NCBI RefSeq assembly: GCF_000253255.1
Contig: NC_015580.1
Location: 1,997,001 to 2,061,000, forward strand
DNA length: 64,000 bases
Reading direction: 5' to 3'
Origin: Novosphingobium sp. PP1Y
GTDB taxonomy: Bacteria > Pseudomonadota > Alphaproteobacteria > Sphingomonadales > Sphingomonadaceae
In this document: positions 49,899 to 59,078 of the stretch, in pieces
Numbering within the stretch: the first letter of the stretch is position 1
How the letters are laid out: each line of letters begins with the position of its first letter
The notes under the pieces: model-generated
What the model was told of the DNA's origin: nothing
The model's database searches: none
The model's input: the letters and a program-made list of their open reading frames with translations, nothing else
Position numbers and translations under genes: made by a program

Positions 49899-52817
49899 AT
49901 GACGAATTATTCGCGCGCCGCCGCTCGCTCGCTCGCCTGCCTGATGCTGCTCAGCCAGACTCCGGTCCAGCCCGTCCTGGCCCAGGAAGTCGCCGCTCCG
50001 GCCAAGCTCGATGACAGCGACCCGTGGCTCTATCGCGGCAGCGACATTCCGCACGATCCGGATTGGCACTTTGGCGAGCTTTCGAACGGTCTGCGCTACG
50101 CCGTGCGCAAGAACGGCGTGCCGCCCGGCCAAGTGTCGATCCGCATTCGCGTCGACGCCGGCTCTCTCTATGAGAAGGACTCCGAGCGCGGTTATGCGCA
50201 CCTTCTCGAGCACATGCTCTTCCGCCAGTCGAAGTACATTCCCGAGGGCACGGCGATTGCCGCCTTCCAGCGCCTGGGCGCGACCTTCGGCAGCGATACC
50301 AATGCCGTGACCTCGACGACGCAGACGGTGTTCAAGCTCGATCTGCCCAATGCGACGCCGGAATCGCTCGACGAGACCTTCAAGCTGATGTCGGGCATGG
50401 TCAGCGCGCCCACCTTGTCGGCCTCCAACCTCAAGTCCGACCTGCCGATCGTGCTGGCTGAAATGCGCGAACGCGGCGGCGCTTCCAAGCGCGTGCAGGA
50501 CGCGATGCAGCAAGTCTTCTACGCCGGGCAGCCGCTGTCCGTGCGTGAACCGATCGGCACCGTGCAATCCCTGACTGCGGCGACCCCGCAGTCGGTACGG
50601 GCCTTCTATTCGCGCTGGTACCGGCCCGATAACGTGGCGGTGATCGTGGCGGGTGACGCCGATCCGGCGACGCTGGCCAGCTACGTGAAGAAGTGGTTCG
50701 GCGACTGGAAGGCCAGCGGCGCGCGTTCTCCCGCGCCCAGCTTCGGCGATCCGGCTGCGCCGGCCGGGGCCGATCCCCGCAACCCCGTGGGCGAAACCCG
50801 CGTGCTCGTCGAACCCGACCTGCCGCCCTCGATGATGTACGCAATCCTGCGTCCCTGGCGGCAGGTGACGGACAACATCGTCTATAATCAGGGGCTGATG
50901 ATCGATTCTATCGCGCAGGCCATCATCAACCGTCGTCTGGAATCGAAGGCGCGGGCAGGGGGCAGTTATCTCTCTGCCTCGGTCAACCAGGACGACGTCT
51001 CGCGCTCGGCCGATGCGACGTTCGTCTCCGTGACCCCGCTCGGCGACGACTGGGAAGCCGCGCTGAAGGACGTGCGCGCGGTCATCGCCGATGCCGTCTC
51101 CCGCCCGCCGACGCAGGAAGAGATCGACCGCGAAGTGGCCGAACTGGATGTGGCCTTCCAGGTCCCGGTCGAGCAGCAGCGCATCCTGCCCGGCTCGAAG
51201 CTGGCCGACGATCTCGTCAACGCGCTCGACATCCGCGAGACTGTGGCCGCGCCGCAGGACGTGCTGCGCATCTTCCGCGAGACGAAGCCGCTCTTCACGC
51301 CCAAGGCCGTCCTCGAGCACACACAGGCGCTGTTCTCGGGCACCGTGACGCGCGGGCTGTTCACCACGCAGAAGGCCGGACAGGCGAGCGATGCCGAATT
51401 GCGCCAGGCCCTGCTCGATCCGGTCAAGCCGGATGAGAGCGTGCGTCTGGCCGCCAATGCGGCTCCCGTATCGTTCGACAAGCTGCCGGCTATCGGCAAA
51501 CCGGCGAAGCCCGAGGCGGAATTGCCGGTGGGACTGCTCGACATCGAGGAACTGACTTTCGCCAACGGGGTGAAGGTCCTGCTCTGGCCGGTTCAGGAAG
51601 AGCCGGGCCGGGTCATGGTCAAGGTGCGCTTCGGCGGCGGCTATCGCTCGATCGATCCCAAGGATGCGCCCTACATCACGCTGGGCCAGTACGCGCTGGT
51701 CGGCTCGGGCGTGGCCACGCTGGGCCAGGAAGATCTCGACAGGGTCGCCACCGGCCGCAAGCTCGGCTTTGATTTCGACGTGCAGGACGCCTCGTTCCAG
51801 TTCTCTGCCGAGACGCGCCCGTCCGACCTTGCCGACCAGCTGTATCTTTTTGCGGCCAAGCTCGACCTTCCCAAGTGGGACACCAGTCCTTTCCTGCGCG
51901 CGAAGGCAGCGGCGAAGATCCAGTACGATACCTTCGCCACGTCGCCGCAGGGCGTGCTGAACCGCGACCTGCAGTTCTATCAGCGCGGCGAGGACCCGCG
52001 CTTCGCAACGCCGACCCCGGCCGAGATCGAGGCGACCACACCCGAGGGCTTCAAGCGTGTGTGGGGCAAGGCCCTGCACGACGGTCCGGTCGAAGTGCAG
52101 ATCTTCGGCGATTTCGACAAGGCTGCGGCTATCGCATCGCTGGAGAAGACCTTCGGCGCGCTCAAGGCGCGCACGCCCGCGCCATCGACCGCCGATCTTG
52201 CCAACGTCTCCGTGCCCCAGCCATCCGACAAGCCTATCGTGCTGCATCATCACGGCGACCCGGATCAGGCGGCGGCGGTCATTTCCTGGCCGACCGGCGG
52301 CGGTTCTATGGGTATTCGCGAATCCCGCCAGCTGGAGATCCTGACCCAGCTGTTCACCAACCGCCTGCTCGATGCCGTGCGCGAGAAGCTGGGCGTGAGC
52401 TACGCGCCCTACGTCTATTCCTCCTGGCCGGTGGACCTGCAGGCGGGCGGATCGATCACGGCGATGGCGCAGGTCGATCCCAAGTCGGTCTCCGTGTTCT
52501 TCCAGACCGCCGACGAGATCGCGCAGGACCTGATCAACAATCCGCCGACGGCCGACGAACTGGCGCGTGTAACCGAACCGCTGCGGCAGCAGGTAACGCG
52601 CGCGGCTTCGAGCACCTCGTTCTTCATGAGCCAGCTCGAAGGCGCGACCGAAGAGCCTTCGCGCTTCGGCACGATCCGCACCGTCCTTTACGATTATACC
52701 GAGACGACGCCGGAAAAGATGCAGGCGCTGGCCGCCCGCTATCTGGGCAAGAATGCCTCGTGGCGGCTGGAAGTGATGCCAGAGGGCAAGACTTCGGGGA
52801 CTATTGCCAGCCGCTGA
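49899..52817 (+). CDS. M16 family zinc metallopeptidase, second copy
   Basis: 972 residues with a signal peptide (ending near PVLAQE). The active M16 domain near the start has HLLEH within YAHLLEHMLF, and the last quarter includes a second lobe with GVSYAPYVYSSWPVD. It is exactly as long as the 16833-19751 protein but diverges strongly in sequence; the two are distant family members, not recent duplicates. It should act on peptides in the periplasm. The ATG at 49899 begins the signal peptide; the frame is open 39 codons upstream. Confidence 0.88.
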   Translation: MTNYSRAAARSLACLMLLSQTPVQPVLAQEVAAPAKLDDSDPWLYRGSDIPHDPDWHFGELSNGLRYAVRKNGVPPGQVSIRIRVDAGSLYEKDSERGYAHLLEHMLFRQSKYIPEGTAIAAFQRLGATFGSDTNAVTSTTQTVFKLDLPNATPESLDETFKLMSGMVSAPTLSASNLKSDLPIVLAEMRERGGASKRVQDAMQQVFYAGQPLSVREPIGTVQSLTAATPQSVRAFYSRWYRPDNVAVIVAGDADPATLASYVKKWFGDWKASGARSPAPSFGDPAAPAGADPRNPVGETRVLVEPDLPPSMMYAILRPWRQVTDNIVYNQGLMIDSIAQAIINRRLESKARAGGSYLSASVNQDDVSRSADATFVSVTPLGDDWEAALKDVRAVIADAVSRPPTQEEIDREVAELDVAFQVPVEQQRILPGSKLADDLVNALDIRETVAAPQDVLRIFRETKPLFTPKAVLEHTQALFSGTVTRGLFTTQKAGQASDAELRQALLDPVKPDESVRLAANAAPVSFDKLPAIGKPAKPEAELPVGLLDIEELTFANGVKVLLWPVQEEPGRVMVKVRFGGGYRSIDPKDAPYITLGQYALVGSGVATLGQEDLDRVATGRKLGFDFDVQDASFQFSAETRPSDLADQLYLFAAKLDLPKWDTSPFLRAKAAAKIQYDTFATSPQGVLNRDLQFYQRGEDPRFATPTPAEIEATTPEGFKRVWGKALHDGPVEVQIFGDFDKAAAIASLEKTFGALKARTPAPSTADLANVSVPQPSDKPIVLHHHGDPDQAAAVISWPTGGGSMGIRESRQLEILTQLFTNRLLDAVREKLGVSYAPYVYSSWPVDLQAGGSITAMAQVDPKSVSVFFQTADEIAQDLINNPPTADELARVTEPLRQQVTRAASSTSFFMSQLEGATEEPSRFGTIRTVLYDYTETTPEKMQALAARYLGKNASWRLEVMPEGKTSGTIASR

Positions 52818-53000
52818 AGCAGGCGGTCGCAAACCCTTGCGGCACATGGCCTTGCGGCCGGCGCCGCGAAATCGGGGCGCAATCGATCATACTGATCGGC
52901 CAAACCGGCTTTGCAAAAATTGCTTCGGGAGGGTATGGGGCCCGCCTTACATTAGCTTGCGCGCGCCAGGGAGAGCGGCGCGACTTGAGGAGTAACCGAA

Positions 53001-54374
53001 GTGGCTAGCAATTGGACCCCGGACGGCTGGAAGGCGCACGAAGCGCGCCACCTTCCGGTTTATGGCGATGCGGAGAAGCTGAGCGAGGTTGAGGCCACGC
53101 TTGCAAAGTTCCCGCCGCTGGTCTTTGCCGGCGAGGCGCGCGAGCTCAAGAAGGACCTGGCCGAAGTGGCCGAAGGCCGCGGTTTCCTGCTTCAGGGCGG
53201 GGACTGCGCCGAGAGCTTTGCAGAGTTCCATCCCGACAATATCCGCGACACGTTCCGCGTGCTGCTGCAGATGGCGGTCATTCTGACTTTCGCCAGCAAG
53301 CAGCCGGTGGTGAAGGTCGGCCGCATGGCCGGCCAGTTCGCCAAGCCGCGTTCCGCGCCGACCGAGAAGGCCGGCGATCTGGAACTGCCCAGCTACTTCG
53401 GCGACATCATCAACGGCATCGAGTTCGAGCCGGAAACGCGTCGCAACGACCCGGAGCGCATGCTGCGCGCCTTCTCGCAGTCGGCTGCGACGCTCAACCT
53501 GCTGCGTGCCTTCGCGGGCGGCGGCTATGCGAACCTGCGGCAGGTTCACCAGTGGACGCTCGATCACATCGACCGCAGCCCCTGGGGAGAGAAGTTCTCG
53601 CAGATGGCGGACCGCATCGGTGAGGCGCTGGACTTCATGGCGGCCTGCGGCGTCGATCCGACGACCGTGCCGCAGCTGCAGGGCACCAGCTTCTACACCA
53701 GCCACGAGGCGCTGCTGCTGCCGTACGAGCAGGCGCTGACCCGCCGCGATTCGCTGACCGGCGACTGGTATGACTGTTCGGCCCACATGCTGTGGATCGG
53801 CGATCGCACCCGCTTCGAGGGTTCGGCTCACGTCGAATTCCTGCGCGGCGTGGGCAATCCGATCGGCATGAAGTGCGGCCCTTCGCTGGAGCCCGACGCG
53901 CTGCTGCATATGCTCGACACGCTCAACCCCTCGCGCGAGCCGGGCCGCATGACCCTCATCAGCCGCTTCGGGCATGACAAGGTCGAGGCCGGGCTGCCCA
54001 AGCTGGTGCGCGCGGTAAAGGCGGAAGGGCACCCGGTGGTCTGGTCGTGCGACCCGATGCACGGCAACGTCATCAAGGCGGAATCGGGCTTCAAGACCCG
54101 TCCCTTCGAACGTATCCTCGGCGAAGTCCGCGGCTTCTTCGCCGTCCACCGAGCCGAGGGCACCCATGCGGGCGGCATCCACATCGAGATGACCGGGCAG
54201 GACGTGACCGAGTGCACCGGCGGCGCCATCGCCATCACCGACGAGGCGCTGGCCGATCGCTACCACACCCATTGCGACCCGCGCCTCAACGGCGCGCAGT
54301 CGATCGAACTCGCATTCGAAATGGCAGACCTGCTCAACCTCGAAGCGACCGCTCACCACAAGCAGGCAGCATAA
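53001..54374 (+). CDS. 3-deoxy-D-arabino-heptulosonate 7-phosphate synthase, class II
   Basis: 457 residues. First step of the shikimate pathway, joining PEP and erythrose 4-phosphate. This is the plant-like class II form: PVVKVGRMAGQFAKPRS, the metal Cys in GGDCAESF, GDRTRFEGSAHVEFLRG, KCGPSLEP, RFGHDKVE and the closing ECTGGA. The GTG at 53001 has GAGGAG about 9 bases upstream. It is the first gene before egtB and egtD, 50 bp away; a metabolic link is not obvious. Confidence 0.95.
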   Translation: MASNWTPDGWKAHEARHLPVYGDAEKLSEVEATLAKFPPLVFAGEARELKKDLAEVAEGRGFLLQGGDCAESFAEFHPDNIRDTFRVLLQMAVILTFASKQPVVKVGRMAGQFAKPRSAPTEKAGDLELPSYFGDIINGIEFEPETRRNDPERMLRAFSQSAATLNLLRAFAGGGYANLRQVHQWTLDHIDRSPWGEKFSQMADRIGEALDFMAACGVDPTTVPQLQGTSFYTSHEALLLPYEQALTRRDSLTGDWYDCSAHMLWIGDRTRFEGSAHVEFLRGVGNPIGMKCGPSLEPDALLHMLDTLNPSREPGRMTLISRFGHDKVEAGLPKLVRAVKAEGHPVVWSCDPMHGNVIKAESGFKTRPFERILGEVRGFFAVHRAEGTHAGGIHIEMTGQDVTECTGGAIAITDEALADRYHTHCDPRLNGAQSIELAFEMADLLNLEATAHHKQAA

Positions 54375-54388
54375 ATTAATTGGTCGAT

Positions 54389-54424
54389 GGGGAGCCTGAG
54401 CGCCGCAAGGGCGTTAGGCTTCCC
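54389..54424 (+). promoter_or_regulatory. Hairpin abutting the egtB start codon
   Basis: GGGGAGCCTGA (54389-54399) pairs with TTAGGCTTCCC (54414-54424), and CGCC (54401-54404) with GGCG (54410-54413), with one bulge and two G-T pairs. The stem ends exactly where the egtB ATG (54425) begins and buries the region where a ribosome-binding site should be. There is no T-tract. Confidence 0.55.
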
Positions 54425-55660
54425 ATGGACCTTGCGCACAGTCTGTCCGCGGCGGGGCGGTCCCGCAGCCTGTCCGAACGCTTTCGGACCTTGCGCAGTG
54501 CCAGCGTCTCGTTGGTTTCCCCGCTGTCGGATGCCGATGCGACAATCCAGTCGATGCCCGATGCGTCGCCTGCCAAGTGGCATCTGGCGCATACCACCTG
54601 GTTCTTCGAAACCTTCCTGCTGCGCGACCATCTGAACGGATATGGCCTGTTCGACGAGCGTTGGCCCTACCTGTTCAATTCCTATTACGAGGCCGAAGGC
54701 GAACGCCACGCCAGAGCCGCGCGCGGCATGCTCTCGCGCCCCTCGCTCGACGAGGTGCTGGACTATCGCGCCCATGTCGACGCGGCGATGGAAGGCCTGC
54801 TCGAGCGCGACGAGCTCGCCGACCTGATCGCGCTGGGCATCGCGCATGAAGAGCAGCACCAGGAACTGCTGCTCACCGACATCAAGCATGCGCTCTGGCG
54901 CAATCCGCTGGGTCCCGCTTACGGCGTCCTGCCCGAGGGCGGGGTGGATCGCGGGCTGGGCGATCAGGGCTGGATCGAGCATCCCGGCGGGATCGCGAGG
55001 ATCGGGCACAAGGGCCCCGCCTTCGCCTTCGACAACGAAGGCCCTGCGCACCGCGTTCTGCTCGAACCCTTCGCCCTGTCGCGCAGGCTCGTCACCAACC
55101 GCGAATGGGATGCGTTCATCGCCGACGGCGGCTATCGCACGGCGGGCCTGTGGCTTTCGGACGGCTGGGCCTGGGTGCAGGAGAGTGCCATTACCGCGCC
55201 GCTCTACTGGCGCGAGGGGGAGGGTTTCACGCTCGGCGGGTGGCGAGACCGCGATCCGGATGCGCCGGTCACGCATATCAGCCATTATGAAGCTGACGCC
55301 TTTGCGACCTGGGCCGGGCTGCGGCTGCCCACCGAGTTCGAGTGGGAAGTCGCCGCGCGCGACAGCGATCCGTCAGCGGGCGTGCAGTGGGACGGCGGTG
55401 CGGTCAATCCTTCCGGCACGGACCAGTTGTTCGGTGACTGCTGGCAATGGACCCGCTCGGCCTATCTTCCCTATCCCCGCTTCCGTCCGGCTGAGGGCGC
55501 GGTGGGAGAATACAACGGCAAGTTCATGAGCGGCCAATGCGTGCTGAAAGGTGCAAGCTGCGCCACGCCGCGTGGCCATTCACGGGCCACCTACCGCAAT
55601 TTCTTCCAACCATATCAGCGCTGGCAGTTCACCGGCCTGCGTCTAGCAAGGGATCTGTAA
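54425..55660 (+). CDS. egtB: Ergothioneine biosynthesis protein EgtB (sulfoxide synthase)
   Basis: 411 residues. The non-heme iron enzyme joins trimethylhistidine (hercynine) to a thiol donor and oxidises it. The DinB-like N-terminal domain carries the iron histidines (HLAHTTWFF, about 53-56, and His-x3-His-x-Glu at 141-147 in HEEQHQE). The formylglycine-enzyme-type domain (about 185-411) ends in FFQPYQRWQFTGLRLARDL. The thiol donor (gamma-glutamylcysteine or cysteine) was not inferred. The start is the ATG at 54425, right after a hairpin; an upstream TTG is unlikely. egtD follows after 3 bp. Confidence 0.94.
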   Translation: MDLAHSLSAAGRSRSLSERFRTLRSASVSLVSPLSDADATIQSMPDASPAKWHLAHTTWFFETFLLRDHLNGYGLFDERWPYLFNSYYEAEGERHARAARGMLSRPSLDEVLDYRAHVDAAMEGLLERDELADLIALGIAHEEQHQELLLTDIKHALWRNPLGPAYGVLPEGGVDRGLGDQGWIEHPGGIARIGHKGPAFAFDNEGPAHRVLLEPFALSRRLVTNREWDAFIADGGYRTAGLWLSDGWAWVQESAITAPLYWREGEGFTLGGWRDRDPDAPVTHISHYEADAFATWAGLRLPTEFEWEVAARDSDPSAGVQWDGGAVNPSGTDQLFGDCWQWTRSAYLPYPRFRPAEGAVGEYNGKFMSGQCVLKGASCATPRGHSRATYRNFFQPYQRWQFTGLRLARDL

Positions 55661-55663
55661 GCC

Positions 55664-56659
55664 ATGGCCACTGCCGCACCCTGCCTTTCCGAAATTCCGC
55701 GCGATGCACTCCAGGCGCAATTCCGGGCGGAGGTGCTGCAAGGCCTGTCCCAACCGCGCAAGGCGATCCCCGCCCGCTGGTTCTACGACCGGCGCGGCAG
55801 CGAATTGTTCGAGGAAATCACCCAGCTCGAGGAATACTATCCCACGCGCACCGAGATCGGCATACTCACCGACCGGCAGGACGAAATCGGCCGCGCCGTC
55901 GGTTCGGGCCGGGTGATCGTTGAATTCGGCGCGGGCAGCGCGACCAAGACGCCGCTTCTGCTCGATGCCGCGGCGCCCAGCGCCTATCTGCCCATCGACA
56001 TTTCCGGCGACTTCCTGCGCGATGCCTGCGGCCCGCTGGAGGACTCCTATCCCGAACTGCCGATCGTACCCGCCGAGGCCGATTTCATGCAGCCCATCGC
56101 GATAGAGGCGCTGCTGCCCGATGGGATGGAGCAGGAACAACGGCTGGGTTTCTTTCCGGGCTCGACCATCGGCAACATGGAACCGCGCGCGGCGATAGAT
56201 CTGCTGCGCTCCATGCGGGAGACGCTGGGGCCGGACAGCCTGCTGCTGATCGGCATGGACCGGGTCAAACCGCGTCCGGTCCTCGAGGCGGCCTACGACG
56301 ATGCGCGCGGGGTGACGGCCGCCTTCAACCTCAACCTGGCCGCGCGGATCAACCGCGAGCTGGATGGATCGCTGCCCCTCGACGGCCTGCGTCATCGCGC
56401 CATATGGAACGACCGTCACGCGCGGATCGAGATGCATCTGGTAGCGCAGCGGGACATCGGTTTCGAAGTCTGCGGACGGCACTTCACCATGGACGAGGGC
56501 GAAACGATCCACACCGAGAACAGCCACAAGTACGACATGCGTAGCGCTGCGACACTGCTTCTTGGCGGCGGCTGGGAACCGCTCTCGACATGGTGCGATG
56601 AAGACAGCCGCTTCATGGTCGTCCTTGCCCGGGCGATGCGCAACGATCTTTCCGCCTGA
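55664..56659 (+). CDS. egtD: L-histidine N(alpha)-methyltransferase EgtD
   Basis: 331 residues. Trimethylates histidine to hercynine with three SAM. It shows RWFYDRRGSELFEEITQLEEYYPTRTE, the SAM motif IVEFGAGSATKT, LPIDISGDFL, FFPGSTIGNM and the C-terminal ENSHKY. This is the full EgtD fold. With EgtB it suffices for hercynyl sulfoxide; the final C-S lyase (EgtE) is not recognised in this window. It overlaps nothing and is followed by a convergent SDR gene 27 bp away. Confidence 0.95.
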   Translation: MATAAPCLSEIPRDALQAQFRAEVLQGLSQPRKAIPARWFYDRRGSELFEEITQLEEYYPTRTEIGILTDRQDEIGRAVGSGRVIVEFGAGSATKTPLLLDAAAPSAYLPIDISGDFLRDACGPLEDSYPELPIVPAEADFMQPIAIEALLPDGMEQEQRLGFFPGSTIGNMEPRAAIDLLRSMRETLGPDSLLLIGMDRVKPRPVLEAAYDDARGVTAAFNLNLAARINRELDGSLPLDGLRHRAIWNDRHARIEMHLVAQRDIGFEVCGRHFTMDEGETIHTENSHKYDMRSAATLLLGGGWEPLSTWCDEDSRFMVVLARAMRNDLSA

Positions 56660-56686
56660 GACCGTTCGCAAGCGAAGGGGCGGCTC

Positions 56687-57427
56687 TCAGGCGCTCAGGC
56701 CGCCGTTTATGCTGATCACTTGCCCGGTGATCCTGCGGGCCCTGTCGCCGCACAAGAACAGTGCAATCGGCGCGATATCCTCTGGCGTTGGCAGGCCGAG
56801 GCCGGCCCTTCGGGACACGCGCGACATGAATTCCGCGCCCTTGCGCCGGGAGGTGTCGGTTCCAGCGACATAGCTTGGCGAGATCGCGTGAGCCCGAATC
56901 CCGTCGTGCGCGGCCTCGATGGCGAAGTTTCGGATGAAGCCGATGGTCGCGGCGCGCGCCGCGCCGACGAGGGTCTGGCGGCGTGCGGCATGGATTCCGG
57001 CATCGGAAACGAATGCGATCAGCGTTCCGCCTTCCTGCGCGAGAAAGGCATATGCGGCATGGGCCAGCCTCTCGAACCAGCCCACCGAGACGTCGAGAAA
57101 CTCCGTGAAGACATCGGGCGAAGTCTCTGGAAACAGGCCGGTTATACCCATCGGTCCGCAAGCCGTGCAGTCGATCACCGCGTCGATCCGGCCGAAGTGT
57201 TCGGCCACTTCCGCGACGAGCGTTTCGGCGGCCTCGTCCTCCCGGATATCCGCAATGAACCCGTCTATCGTGCCCTGGTCGGAAAGGCCGGCGACGAGGG
57301 CGTGAACCTTGTCCTCGCTGCGCCCGTGAACGGCGACCTTCCAGCCTTCGGCCAATGCCTCGCGCGCGATGGCGCTGCCGACCGAGCCGCTGCCCCCGGC
57401 CACCAGCAGGACCCGGCCGTCAGTCAC
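56687..57427 (-). CDS. Atypical SDR-family protein lacking the catalytic Tyr and Lys
   Basis: 246 residues. The NAD(P)-binding GGSGSVG is at 11-17, the body has the SDR fold, and ITGQVISINGGLSA closes it in the classical way. At the active site Ser141 is present, but the expected Tyr-x3-Lys positions read Val154 and Arg158 (LVGAARAATIGF). It may be a non-catalytic or altered oxidoreductase. The gene overlaps the dnaB stop by 8 bp on the same strand and may be cotranscribed with dnaB. Function unknown. Confidence 0.82.
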   Translation of the reverse strand: MTDGRVLLVAGGSGSVGSAIAREALAEGWKVAVHGRSEDKVHALVAGLSDQGTIDGFIADIREDEAAETLVAEVAEHFGRIDAVIDCTACGPMGITGLFPETSPDVFTEFLDVSVGWFERLAHAAYAFLAQEGGTLIAFVSDAGIHAARRQTLVGAARAATIGFIRNFAIEAAHDGIRAHAISPSYVAGTDTSRRKGAEFMSRVSRRAGLGLPTPEDIAPIALFLCGDRARRITGQVISINGGLSA

Positions 57428-58946
57428 TGTCGTACTGGTTGGCCCTGAGATCGTCCGGAGCGAGGTCGGAGAACTTGGTAATGCGCGCCTCGAAGCGCAG
57501 GCGCACCTTGCCGGTGGCGCCGTGGCGCTGCTTGGCGATGATCAGTTCGGACAGGCCGGTGACTTCTTCCATCTTCTGGCGCCAGGCTTCCCACTTGTCC
57601 TTGACGTCGGGGGAGTCCGTGTCGCTGGGGAACTTCGGCTCGGTCGCCTTCACGTAATAGTCTTCGCGGTAGACGAACCAGACCATGTCGGCGTCCTGCT
57701 CGATGGAGCCCGACTCGCGAAGGTCGGAAAGCATCGGGCGCTTGTCGTCGCGCTGTTCGACCGCACGCGAAAGCTGCGAAAGGGCGATCACCGGAACGTG
57801 AAGTTCCTTCGCCAGGGTCTTGAGACCGCGCGAAATTTCCGAAATCTCGTTGACGCGGTTGTCGGTCGCGCGGCCAGAGCCCGAAAGGAGCTGCAGGTAG
57901 TCGATGATGACGAGGCCGATGTCGTGGCGGCGCTTCAGGCGGCGGGCACGAGTACGTAGCGCGGCGATGGAAAGGCCGGGCGTATCGTCGATGAACAGGG
58001 GCAGTTCCGCCAGTCGCTGGCTGGCGAAGGAAAGCTGCTGGAAGTCCTCGCGGCTGATCTTGCCCATGCGCAACGCTTCGGAACTGATGCCCGACTGTTC
58101 GGCGAGGATACGCGTGGCGAGCTGGTCGGCGCTCATTTCCAGGCTGAAGAAGGCAACCGCCGCACCCACCGACTTTTCGGTCTCGATGCCGTCCGCATGG
58201 TCGCGCTGCAGCCGGTCGGCGGCGTTGAAGGCGATGTTGGTGACGAGCGAGGTCTTGCCCATGCCGGGACGTCCGGCGAGGATGATGAGGTCGGAATCGT
58301 GCAGGCCGCCGATCTTCTGGTTGACCGAAGTAAGGCCGGTGGTCTTGCCCGAGATGTGGCCGCCCGAATTGAACGCCTTCTCGATGGCCGAAATGGCGGT
58401 GCGGGTGGCGACGCCGAAGCTCTGCGCCTCATTCGCGGTCGCGGCGCCTTCCGCCACCTTGTAGAGCGCAGCCTCGGCCTGTTCGATCTGCTCCATCGGC
58501 TCGACCGATTCGGAGGTGTCCATGGCCCCTTCGACGAGGCCGCGGCCGACCGAGATCAGTTCGCGCAGGAGCGCAAGGTCGTAGATCTGTTCGGCCAGTT
58601 CGCGCGGGGCCAGCAGGCCCTGTCCATCGGCAGTCAGGCGGGCGAGGTAGGAAACGCCGCCCAGCGCCTTGAGCTGTTCGTCCGCTTCGAAATACGGCCG
58701 CAACGTGACCGGGGTAACCACCGCCTTGCGGTCCAGCAGTCCCAGGATACGCTCGTAGATGCGGGCATGGACGGGTTCGAAGAAGTGTTGCGGCCCAAGC
58801 TGGGTCTGCAGTTCCTCGATCACGCGGTTGTCGATCAGGACCGCGCCCAGGAACGCGGCCTCGGCCTCGACGTTGGAGGGCAGGGCCCGCACTTGGGCGG
58901 AATCGTTGGTATCGGAGACCCGAAGTAGAAGCTGTTCTTGCGACAT
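57420..58946 (-). CDS. dnaB: Replicative DNA helicase DnaB
   Basis: 508-residue hexameric helicase for the replication fork. The N-terminal domain starts around PSNVEAEAAFLGAVL, followed by the linker and the RecA-like ATPase with Walker A GRPGMGKTS, the H2 strand LVIIDYLQLLSG, and ALSQLSRAVEQR for DNA contacts. The ATG at 58946 gives normal length. The frame is open 211 codons upstream inside UPF0262 and was not used. No clear Shine-Dalgarno precedes the ATG. The upstream region contains a near-consensus DnaA box. Confidence 0.96.
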   Translation of the reverse strand: MSQEQLLLRVSDTNDSAQVRALPSNVEAEAAFLGAVLIDNRVIEELQTQLGPQHFFEPVHARIYERILGLLDRKAVVTPVTLRPYFEADEQLKALGGVSYLARLTADGQGLLAPRELAEQIYDLALLRELISVGRGLVEGAMDTSESVEPMEQIEQAEAALYKVAEGAATANEAQSFGVATRTAISAIEKAFNSGGHISGKTTGLTSVNQKIGGLHDSDLIILAGRPGMGKTSLVTNIAFNAADRLQRDHADGIETEKSVGAAVAFFSLEMSADQLATRILAEQSGISSEALRMGKISREDFQQLSFASQRLAELPLFIDDTPGLSIAALRTRARRLKRRHDIGLVIIDYLQLLSGSGRATDNRVNEISEISRGLKTLAKELHVPVIALSQLSRAVEQRDDKRPMLSDLRESGSIEQDADMVWFVYREDYYVKATEPKFPSDTDSPDVKDKWEAWRQKMEEVTGLSELIIAKQRHGATGKVRLRFEARITKFSDLAPDDLRANQYDSD

Positions 58947-59004
58947 GAGGAGGTCGACAATGCTCTTCTCGAGTGCTGCCAGCAAGCCACGAGTGTTGCC
59001 ATTT

Positions 59005-59022
59005 TCATCCACAGCTTGTGGA
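59005..59022. promoter_or_regulatory. Near-consensus DnaA box within a palindrome, dnaB promoter region
   Basis: TCATCCACA (59005-59013) differs from the DnaA box TTATCCACA at one base. TCCACA-GCT-TGTGGA (59008-59022) is a perfect inverted repeat lying in the 132-bp divergent region between dnaB and the UPF0262 gene. Confidence 0.4.
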
Positions 59023-59078
59023 AGGATACGGAACGGCTTGCCCGCCCATGCTGCAAGCGCGTAAAGGCCGTTCGCATC

